In this document: piece by piece, positions 1 to 4,603 of the stretch
Layout of the letters: the number at the start of each line of letters is the position of its first letter
Position numbering within the stretch: position 1 is the stretch's first letter
From: UBA6197 sp047638075
GTDB lineage: Bacteria; Pseudomonadota; Alphaproteobacteria; Rhodobacterales; Rhodobacteraceae
Length of the DNA: 5,601 nucleotides
Assembly: GCF_047638075.1 (NCBI RefSeq)
Contig: NZ_JBLJBV010000003.1
Span: 1 to 5,601 of the forward strand
Reading direction: 5' to 3'
Program-made: the position numbers and the translations under genes
The notes under the pieces: generated by a model
What the model saw: the letters and a program-made list of their open reading frames with translations, nothing else
What the model was told of the DNA's origin: nothing
Databases searched by the model: none

Positions 1-372
1 CAAGACCTGCTTGCCGCGCCGCGCCGCGCCGATTGGCTGCTTCAGGTCACGAATGACGCATGGTTCGGGTCCCTTTCGGGGCCGTGGCAGCATCTGGCGC
101 AGGCGCAGCTCAGGGCGGTGGAAACCGGCCTGCCGCTGGCGCGGGCAGCCAATACCGGCGTGTCGGCGGTGATCGACGCAAAGGGCCGGATCACCGCCTT
201 TTTGGGCATGGATCAGGCCGGGGTCGTGGACGCAGCCTTGCCTGCCGCGTTGCCTCTTACGGTATATGCCCGTTGGGGCGATGGCCCTGTCATCGGTCTT
301 ATCGTCGCATTTATCGTGCTGCTGTCGGTCTGGCGCGTGAAAGCCGTTGACCATGGGCGGCGGCGGGTCTAG
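1..372 (+). CDS. lnt: Apolipoprotein N-acyltransferase, C-terminal part (5' end outside window)
   Basis: Lnt is an inner-membrane enzyme that adds the third acyl chain to the N-terminal cysteine of lipoproteins, using phospholipid as donor, in the last step of lipoprotein maturation. The visible 123 codons are open from base 1 and end at TAG 370-372. They show the nitrilase-type segment NDAWFG (residues 18-23 of the fragment), then SGPWQHLAQAQLRAVE and ARAANTGVSAVID (about 47-59), all hallmarks of Lnt just downstream of the catalytic cysteine. The Glu-Lys-Cys catalytic residues themselves lie upstream of the window and cannot be checked. A hydrophobic stretch at about 96-111 followed by basic residues is the final transmembrane helix that anchors the protein. 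The gene ends only 13 bases before the metK riboswitch, as in other Rhodobacterales. Identity is firm; the protein is partial only because of the window edge. Confidence 0.93.
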   Translation, partial: QDLLAAPRRADWLLQVTNDAWFGSLSGPWQHLAQAQLRAVETGLPLARAANTGVSAVIDAKGRITAFLGMDQAGVVDAALPAALPLTVYARWGDGPVIGLIVAFIVLLSVWRVKAVDHGRRRV

Positions 373-375
373 GCA
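347..375 (+). promoter_or_regulatory. Possible metK promoter overlapping the lnt stop codon (tentative)
   Basis: TTGACC at 347-352 is a good alphaproteobacterial -35 element. Seventeen bases downstream lies TAGGCA (370-375), a poor -10 that includes the lnt stop codon. A start point would fall near 382, just before the riboswitch stem at 386, which is a sensible architecture for a short leader. The -10 match is weak, and metK could instead be transcribed from lnt or from a promoter further upstream. Confidence 0.25.
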
Positions 376-385
376 AAGGGCTCAA

Positions 386-428
386 CCGTCACAACGGCTT
401 CCTGGCGTGACGGATTTATCAATGGAGC
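386..428 (+). promoter_or_regulatory. SAM/SAH riboswitch controlling metK
   Basis: This small RNA aptamer binds S-adenosylmethionine (and S-adenosylhomocysteine in vitro) and blocks translation of metK when ligand is plentiful. The sequence shows a perfect 7-bp stem, CCGTCAC (386-392) with GTGACGG (407-413). It encloses the 14-base loop AACGGCTTCCTGGC (393-406), and an AT-rich linker (414-423) leads to GGAGC (424-428). Loop bases GCTTC (397-401) pair with GGAGC, with one G-U pair, forming an H-type pseudoknot. GGAG (424-427) is also the Shine-Dalgarno sequence of metK, 9 bases before ATG 437, so closing the pseudoknot hides the ribosome binding site. The CACAACGGCTTCCTG...GTGAC...GGAGCA pattern matches my recollection of the family consensus, and the location upstream of metK is its usual one. 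The linker reads CAATGGAGCA, which creates an ATG at 422 (see findings). No covariance model search was run. Confidence 0.92.
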
Positions 429-436
429 ACTTCCCC

Positions 437-1603
437 ATGGCACGAAATGACTATGTCTTTACCTCCGAGTCCGTCTCGGAAGGGCACCCTGACAAGGTTT
501 GCGACCGTATTTCCGACGCGGTTCTGGACGCTTTTCTGGAACACGAACCCAATGCCCGTGTTGCCTGCGAAACCTTTGCCACCACCAATCGCGTCGTGGT
601 TGGCGGTGAGGTGGGCCTGTCGGATGCCGTTACGCTGAATGACTTTCTGGGCCGAGTTGATGGTATCGTGCGCGATTGCGTGCGCGATATCGGGTATGAG
701 CAGAAAAAATTTCATTGGCAAAACATCAAGGTTCATAATTACCTTCACAAACAGTCAGCGCATATTGCGCAAGGCGTAGACAAGGACGGGGCCGGCGATC
801 AGGGCATCATGTTCGGATATGCCACGGATGAGACCGAGGCCCTGATGCCTGCGCCGATCCTTTACGCGCACGCAATCTTGCAACGCCTGGCCGAGGTGCG
901 CAAATCCGGGCAGGAACCGACGCTGCGCCCGGATGCAAAATCGCAGCTTTCGGTGCGCTACGCCAATGGCAAGCCCGTGGGGGTGACCTCGATCGTGCTG
1001 TCAACGCAGCACGAGCATAAAAAGCAGACAAGCGCCGATATTCGCGCGATCGTCGAACCCTATATCCGCGAGGTTCTGCCCGAGGGTTGGATCACCGATG
1101 AAACCGAATGGTGGGTCAATCCGACCGGCACCTTCGTCATCGGCGGGCCCGATGGTGACGCCGGGCTGACCGGGCGCAAGATCATCGTGGATACCTATGG
1201 CGGGGCTGCACCACATGGTGGGGGCGCGTTTTCGGGCAAGGATCCGACCAAGGTTGACCGTTCGGCCGCCTATGCCGCGCGTTATCTGGCCAAGAACGTG
1301 GTGGCCGCCGGTCTGGCCAAACGCTGCTGCATTCAACTTAGCTATGCGATCGGCGTGGCCAAGCCGCTGTCGATCTATGTCGATACCTACGGCACCGGCA
1401 CGATGCCTGATGCCCAGATCGAAAAGGCCGTGGCCAAGGCAATGGATCTGACGCCGCGCGGGATCCGCGATCATCTGGAGCTGTGTCGCCCGATCTATGC
1501 CCGCACGGCGGCCTATGGCCACTTTGGCCGGGCCCCCGAGGCCGATGGCGGCTTTTCGTGGGAACGAACCAATCTGGTCGAGGCGCTGAAAAAGGCGCTG
1601 TAA
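437..1603 (+). CDS. metK: S-adenosylmethionine synthetase (methionine adenosyltransferase)
   Basis: MetK makes SAM from methionine and ATP, releasing phosphate and pyrophosphate; it is a cytosolic homotetramer needing Mg2+ and K+. The 388-residue product has the normal family length. Visible motifs are GHPDKVCDRISD (16-27, with catalytic His17 and metal-binding Asp19), GAGDQGIMFGY (118-128, signature 1) and GGGAFSGKD (261-269, signature 2, a phosphate-binding loop). DPTKVDRSAAY follows signature 2. All three structural repeats appear intact. ATG 437 is preferred because it lies 9 bases after GGAG (424-427) and gives the usual start MARNDYVFTSESVSEGH. An in-frame ATG at 422 would add MEHFP, and the open frame extends back to 347, but that part overlaps lnt and the riboswitch. 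Expression is very probably controlled by the SAM/SAH riboswitch at 386-428, giving product feedback. A hairpin terminator follows 10 bases after the stop. Confidence 0.98.
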   Translation: MARNDYVFTSESVSEGHPDKVCDRISDAVLDAFLEHEPNARVACETFATTNRVVVGGEVGLSDAVTLNDFLGRVDGIVRDCVRDIGYEQKKFHWQNIKVHNYLHKQSAHIAQGVDKDGAGDQGIMFGYATDETEALMPAPILYAHAILQRLAEVRKSGQEPTLRPDAKSQLSVRYANGKPVGVTSIVLSTQHEHKKQTSADIRAIVEPYIREVLPEGWITDETEWWVNPTGTFVIGGPDGDAGLTGRKIIVDTYGGAAPHGGGAFSGKDPTKVDRSAAYAARYLAKNVVAAGLAKRCCIQLSYAIGVAKPLSIYVDTYGTGTMPDAQIEKAVAKAMDLTPRGIRDHLELCRPIYARTAAYGHFGRAPEADGGFSWERTNLVEALKKAL

Positions 1604-1613
1604 TCTGGTATTG

Positions 1614-1640
1614 CGCGGGGCCTGACGGCCCCGCGTCTTT
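1614..1640 (+). terminator. Rho-independent-type terminator after metK
   Basis: A perfect 9-bp GC-rich stem, CGCGGGGCC (1614-1622) with GGCCCCGCG (1627-1635), encloses the tetraloop TGAC (1623-1626) and is followed by TCTTT (1636-1640). It begins 10 bases after the metK stop codon. The T-run is short and broken, so termination may be partial. It separates metK from trmB, which starts 42 bases further on. Confidence 0.8.
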
Positions 1641-1681
1641 CAGGCTTGACGGCAGGGGCATGGGGCGGCAAGACCCCGCGC

Positions 1682-2407
1682 ATGACAGATACACCCGAAG
1701 AAACCCCCGATCTGCCCGAAACCCTCCGCCCTGAGTGGCGCAATTTTTATGGCCGCCGCGTGGGCAAGACCATTCGCCAAAGCCAGCGCGGCTATCTGAG
1801 CGAGGATCTTGATACGCTGTGCCCGCGCGGCGTGGCGCGGGAAGAAAACCCCGAACGCGCCCCAATCGACGTGTCCGCAATTTTTGGCGATGCGCGCCCG
1901 GTCTGGCTTGAGGTCGGGTTTGGTGGGGGCGAGCATCTGGTGCATATGGCCGCGCACTATCCCGATGTGGGGATCATCGGCTGCGAACCCTTCATCAATG
2001 GTGTGGCGATGCTGCTGGGCAAGATCCGTGCCGCAGGGGTGGATAATCTGGCGGTTTACCCCGGTGATGTGCGTGATTTGTTCGATGTCGTGCCCGACGG
2101 GGTGATCGCGCGGGCGTTTTTGAACTACCCCGACCCCTGGCCAAAGCGCCGCCATCACCGCCGCCGTTTTGTGACGCAGGACCATTTGCAGCCCTTGGCA
2201 CGCATTCTGGCGCCGGGGGCAGAATTTCGGGTGGCGACCGATATTCCCGATTATATGCGTCAGGCGCTGCAAGAGGTGCCAAAGGCGGGTTTCGTGCTGG
2301 AGGCTCATTCCGGAACCCCTTGGGACGATTGGATTTCAACCCGGTATGAGAAAAAGGCGCTGCGAGAAGGGCGGATGCCCGATTACGCGACGTTCCGGCG
2401 GCCGTAG
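1682..2407 (+). CDS. trmB: tRNA (guanine-N7-)-methyltransferase
   Basis: TrmB transfers a methyl group from SAM to N7 of guanine 46 in the variable loop of tRNAs, which stabilises the tRNA core. The 241-residue protein has the class I Rossmann methyltransferase fold. WLEVGFGGGE (75-84) is the SAM-binding motif I, IGCEPFINGVA is the motif II region, and NYPDPWPKRRHHRRRF (148-163) is the diagnostic TrmB signature. ATDIPDYM and TRYEKKALREGRMPDY near the C terminus match the family's substrate-binding end. The N-terminal RPEWRNFYGRR is typical of alphaproteobacterial TrmB. ATG 1682 is chosen because it gives MTDTPEETPDL, a normal-looking start. The frame also opens at TTG 1646, which would add 12 atypical residues right after the terminator. 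Neither start has a convincing Shine-Dalgarno sequence, so the exact start is the weak point. The stop codon lies inside a hairpin at 2395-2414. Confidence 0.95.
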   Translation: MTDTPEETPDLPETLRPEWRNFYGRRVGKTIRQSQRGYLSEDLDTLCPRGVAREENPERAPIDVSAIFGDARPVWLEVGFGGGEHLVHMAAHYPDVGIIGCEPFINGVAMLLGKIRAAGVDNLAVYPGDVRDLFDVVPDGVIARAFLNYPDPWPKRRHHRRRFVTQDHLQPLARILAPGAEFRVATDIPDYMRQALQEVPKAGFVLEAHSGTPWDDWISTRYEKKALREGRMPDYATFRRP

Positions 2408-2440
2408 CCGCTGGCAGGGATATTTGAGCCAGACAGAAAG
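2395..2440 (+). other. Stop-codon-spanning hairpin with GGGATATTT tail at the trmB 3' end
   Basis: CCGGCGGC (2395-2402) pairs with GCCGCTGG (2407-2414), 8 bp including one G-U pair, around the loop CGTA. The trmB stop TAG (2405-2407) straddles the loop and stem. It is followed by CAGGGATATTTGAGCC and AGACAGAAAG (to 2440). A GC-rich hairpin followed by GGGATATTT and an A-rich purine run resembles a short sequence I recall recurring after stop codons in Rhodobacterales genomes; that recollection is not verified here. It could be a 3'-end/processing element or a weak terminator, but no T-run directly follows the stem. Confidence 0.45.
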
Positions 2441-2490
2441 CCGCGATGGACGCCTTCTGCTGTGTGCGCTATCAGGCTGGCCGAGAGTTG

Positions 2491-2496
2491 AGGGAG
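2491..2496 (+). promoter_or_regulatory. Ribosome binding site of aroA
   Basis: AGGGAG lies 6 bases before ATG 2503 and decides the start over the in-frame upstream ATG at 2446, which has no comparable site and would add 19 residues not expected in the family. An out-of-frame ATG at 2498 is only one base after this site and opens just 11 codons. Confidence 0.8.
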
Positions 2497-2502
2497 AATG
2501 CA

Positions 2503-3849
2503 ATGTCCGGCCACGATAACCCGATCAAGATGACCGCGCGCAAATCCGGCCCGCTGAAGGGCGTGGCCGACGTGCCGGGCGACAAGTCGATTTCGCATCG
2601 GGCGCTGATTCTGGGCGCGCTTTCAGTGGGTGAGACGCGGGTGACCGGGTTGCTTGAGGGGCAGGACGTTCTGGATACTGCAAAGGCGATGCGCGCCTTC
2701 GGGGCCGAGGTGGTGCGGCATGGCGCAGGAAGCTGGTCAATCCATGGCGTGGGCGTGGGTGGCTTTGCCGAACCCGCCGACGTGATTGATTGTGGCAATT
2801 CCGGCACCGGGGTGCGGCTGATCATGGGCTCTATGGCGACCAGCCCGATTTCCGCGACGTTTACCGGCGACGCCTCGTTGCGCAAGCGGCCGATGGGGCG
2901 GGTGACGGATCCGCTGGCGCTGTTCGGCGCGCGGGCATATGGGCGCAAGGGCGGGCGGTTGCCGATGACGCTGGTGGGGGCGGCAGACCCGATGCCGGTG
3001 CGCTACGTCACGCCGATGCCCTCGGCGCAAGTCAAATCGGCGGTGCTGCTGGCGGGGCTGAACGCGCCGGGCCAGACCGTTGTGATCGAGCGCGAAGCCA
3101 CGCGCGACCACTCTGAGCGGATGCTGCGCGGTTTTGGCGCGGAACTGACGGTCGAGGATGCACCAGAGGGGCGGATCATCACCCTGACGGGCCAGCCAGA
3201 GCTGCGGCCGCAAAGCGTGGCGGTGCCGCGCGACCCCAGTTCGGCGGCGTTTCCGGTATGCGCGGCGCTGATCGTCGAGGGGTCGGACATTGTGGTGCCG
3301 GGGGTCAGCCAGAACCCGACGCGCAACGGGCTGTTCACCACGCTGGTAGAAATGGGCGCCGACATCACCTTTGAAAATCCACGCGAAGAGGGGGGCGAGC
3401 CGGTGGCAGACCTTCGGGTTCGCGCCTCGGCATTGCGCGGGATCGAGGTGCCGCCGGAACGCGCCGCCAGCATGATTGACGAATATCCGGTGTTGTCGGT
3501 CGTGGCGGCCTGCGCCACGGGCACCACGGTAATGCGCGGCGTGAAAGAGCTGCGGGTGAAGGAAAGCGACCGGATCGACGCGATGGCCCGCGGGCTAGAG
3601 GCGTGCGGTGTGCGCATCGAGGAAGACGAAGATACGCTGATCGTCCACGGTATGGGGCTGGGCGGCGTGCCGGGCGGGGCGACCTGCGCCAGCCATATCG
3701 ACCACCGTATCGCGATGAGCTTTCTGGTGCTGGGGCTTGTCGCGCAAAAGCCCGTTTCGGTGGATGACGGCTCGCCCATCGCCACATCGTTTCCGGTGTT
3801 TGAGGGGCTGATGGCGGGTTTGGGCGCGCAGATCGACCGGGACGCCTGA
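2503..3849 (+). CDS. aroA: 3-phosphoshikimate 1-carboxyvinyltransferase (EPSP synthase, class II)
   Basis: AroA joins phosphoenolpyruvate to shikimate-3-phosphate, giving EPSP, the sixth step of the shikimate pathway to chorismate and aromatic compounds. The 448-residue protein has the two-domain inverse alpha/beta barrel length expected. Conserved elements are GDKSISHR (26-33; Lys28, Ser29, Arg33 bind substrates), GNSGTGVRL (98-106), LRKRPMGR, SAQVK, TRDHSE (200-205), NPTR, SMIDEYP (catalytic Asp326), ELRVKESDR (349-357; Glu354, Arg357) and DHRIAMSF (400-407). RDHSE, GDKS, SAQVK and NPTR together are the class II set, as in the Agrobacterium CP4 enzyme, and the sequence is collinear with CP4. 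At the CP4 Ala100 site this protein has Gly101. The start at 2503 fits both the Shine-Dalgarno sequence and the CP4 N terminus. cmk follows after 49 bases, suggesting co-transcription. Confidence 0.97.
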   Translation: MSGHDNPIKMTARKSGPLKGVADVPGDKSISHRALILGALSVGETRVTGLLEGQDVLDTAKAMRAFGAEVVRHGAGSWSIHGVGVGGFAEPADVIDCGNSGTGVRLIMGSMATSPISATFTGDASLRKRPMGRVTDPLALFGARAYGRKGGRLPMTLVGAADPMPVRYVTPMPSAQVKSAVLLAGLNAPGQTVVIEREATRDHSERMLRGFGAELTVEDAPEGRIITLTGQPELRPQSVAVPRDPSSAAFPVCAALIVEGSDIVVPGVSQNPTRNGLFTTLVEMGADITFENPREEGGEPVADLRVRASALRGIEVPPERAASMIDEYPVLSVVAACATGTTVMRGVKELRVKESDRIDAMARGLEACGVRIEEDEDTLIVHGMGLGGVPGGATCASHIDHRIAMSFLVLGLVAQKPVSVDDGSPIATSFPVFEGLMAGLGAQIDRDA

Positions 3850-3886
3850 GTGCAGGGTAGGCCCATCCCTCACCAAGCTGCCCGGC

Positions 3887-3892
3887 AGGAGG
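3887..3892 (+). promoter_or_regulatory. Ribosome binding site of cmk
   Basis: AGGAGG, a perfect core Shine-Dalgarno sequence, is 6 bases before ATG 3899. An out-of-frame ATG at 3894 sits one base after it, too close to be used, so 3899 is the start. Confidence 0.88.
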
Positions 3893-3898
3893 AATGCA

Positions 3899-4495
3899 AT
3901 GGTTTTTACGGTGGCGATTGACGGGCCGGCGGCGGCTGGCAAAGGCACCATCGGGCGGGCGGTCGCCGCCCATTTCGGCTTTGCACATCTGGACACGGGG
4001 CTTTTATATCGCGCGGTGGGGGCCAAGGGCGGCGATCCGGTGGCCGCAGCCGAAGCCCTTTCGCCCGGTGATCTGCTGCGCGACGATCTGCGCAGCCTTG
4101 GGGCGGGGCAGGCGGCCAGCCGGGTTGCGGTGATCCCTGAGGTGCGGGCGGCCCTGTTGGCGTTTCAGCGGCGGTTTGCGCGGCAAGACGGCGGCGCGGT
4201 GCTGGACGGGCGCGATATTGGCACCGTGATCTGCCCCGATGCCGAGGTAAAGCTGTTCGTGACCGCCAGCGCCGAGGTGCGCGCGCATCGCCGCTGGCTT
4301 GAGGTTGGCGGTGACGAGGCGCAGGTGCTGGCCGAGGTGCGCGAAAGGGACGCCCGTGACACGGGCCGGGCCGACGCGCCCCTGAAACCCGCGCCCGATG
4401 CGCTCTTGCTTGATACGACGGATTTGTCTATAGACGCGGCAGTCAACAAGGCAATCAAAGCCGTTGAGACAGGTATCAGGCAGGGTCGGGCGTAA
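3899..4495 (+). CDS. cmk: Cytidylate kinase (CMP/dCMP kinase)
   Basis: Cmk phosphorylates CMP and dCMP with ATP, feeding CDP and dCDP to RNA, DNA and phospholipid synthesis; it is a soluble P-loop kinase. The 198-residue protein shows the Walker A loop GPAAAGKGT (9-17) and HLDTGLLYRAV, the CMP-binding helix region. VAVIPEVRAALL is next, then LDGRDIGTVICPDA (102-115; Arg105 and Asp106 bind the pyrimidine nucleotide) and ERDARDTGR (149-157), the lid with its paired Arg residues. PLKPAPDALLLDTT is the usual C-terminal block. It is shorter than the about 227 residues of the E. coli enzyme; the missing length is in the CMP-binding insert between DTGLLYRAV and IPEVR. All catalytic motifs are present, so I read this as a compact form and not a damaged gene. 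The gene lies between aroA and rpsA, a very common arrangement. The stop codon falls in the loop of a terminator-like hairpin. Confidence 0.95.
   Translation: MVFTVAIDGPAAAGKGTIGRAVAAHFGFAHLDTGLLYRAVGAKGGDPVAAAEALSPGDLLRDDLRSLGAGQAASRVAVIPEVRAALLAFQRRFARQDGGAVLDGRDIGTVICPDAEVKLFVTASAEVRAHRRWLEVGGDEAQVLAEVRERDARDTGRADAPLKPAPDALLLDTTDLSIDAAVNKAIKAVETGIRQGRA
4406..4434 (+). promoter_or_regulatory. Possible promoter within the cmk 3' end (tentative)
   Basis: TTGCTT (4406-4411) and TATAGA (4429-4434) are separated by exactly 17 bases in a locally AT-rich patch of an otherwise GC-rich gene. It could feed rpsA, giving a leader of about 160 bases. Against this, the hairpin at 4482-4510 would then lie in that leader, and both hexamers are only partial matches. 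Confidence 0.2.
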
Positions 4496-4510
4496 GCCGC
4501 GACCCTTTGT
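4482..4510 (+). terminator. Hairpin terminator overlapping the cmk stop codon
   Basis: AGGGTCG (4482-4488) pairs with CGACCCT (4500-4506). Inside it GGC (4489-4491) pairs with GCC (4496-4498), leaving a single bulged G at 4499. The loop is GTAA, a GNRA-type tetraloop, and contains the cmk stop TAA (4493-4495). TTTGT follows the stem, a modest U-run. The ten base pairs and position fit an intrinsic terminator or a 3'-end-stabilising hairpin. A terminating ribosome would cover the hairpin, so its action may depend on cmk translation. Confidence 0.6.
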
Positions 4511-4603
4511 CGTTATCTGTCAGGCCAGCCTGACGGGCACCAACCAAAGACCGGCGGAGCCAACCGCAAGGCCAGTAAACACTTGAAAAGGATAACTGAA
4601 CGC
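4496..4603 (+). promoter_or_regulatory. rpsA leader with inverted repeat, candidate S1 autoregulatory region
   Basis: This 108-base gap between cmk and rpsA is long for the window. It holds an inverted repeat, GTCAGG (4519-4524) and CCTGAC (4529-4534), around CCAG, and a smaller hairpin, GCGG (4554-4557) with CCGC (4564-4567), whose stem runs into a GGAG. The hexamer GGCCAG occurs twice (4523 and 4570). In E. coli, S1 represses its own mRNA through a structured leader. Whether these hairpins play that role here is inference. I see no clear promoter in the gap. Confidence 0.35.
4588..4592 (+). promoter_or_regulatory. Weak ribosome binding site of rpsA
   Basis: AAGGA lies 11 bases before ATG 4604, a wider and weaker match than those of aroA and cmk. 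Weak Shine-Dalgarno sequences are usual for rpsA, whose mRNA is translated with the help of leader structure and S1 itself. It favours 4604 over the in-frame ATG at 4622. Confidence 0.55.

Noticed and set aside
238..268. TTGCCT ... TATATG within lnt as a metK promoter
   Set aside because: The spacer is 19 bases and the match is imperfect, inside conserved coding sequence; the candidate at 347-375 is better placed.
347..436. Upstream extension of metK to TTG 347 (30 extra residues)
   Set aside because: The extension overlaps the lnt end and the riboswitch, encodes a Gly/Arg-rich unlike-family sequence, and lacks a ribosome binding site; ATG 437 has GGAG at good spacing.
2447..2475. TGGACG - 17 bases - TATCAG as an aroA promoter
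   Set aside because: Each hexamer matches only partly and such pairs occur by chance in a gap of this size; not enough to annotate.
2446..2502. Alternative aroA start at ATG 2446
   Set aside because: No good Shine-Dalgarno sequence, and the added residues are absent from the collinear CP4-type N terminus; ATG 2503 has AGGGAG six bases upstream.
3845..3856. Small CCTG/CAGG hairpin at the aroA stop codon
   Set aside because: Only 4 bp and no T-run; too weak to add to the stop-codon hairpin pattern seen at trmB and cmk.
3003..3866. Minus-strand open frame of 287 codons opposite aroA
   Set aside because: Ser/Arg/Pro-rich low-information translation antisense to a conserved enzyme; no ribosome binding site reason to believe it.
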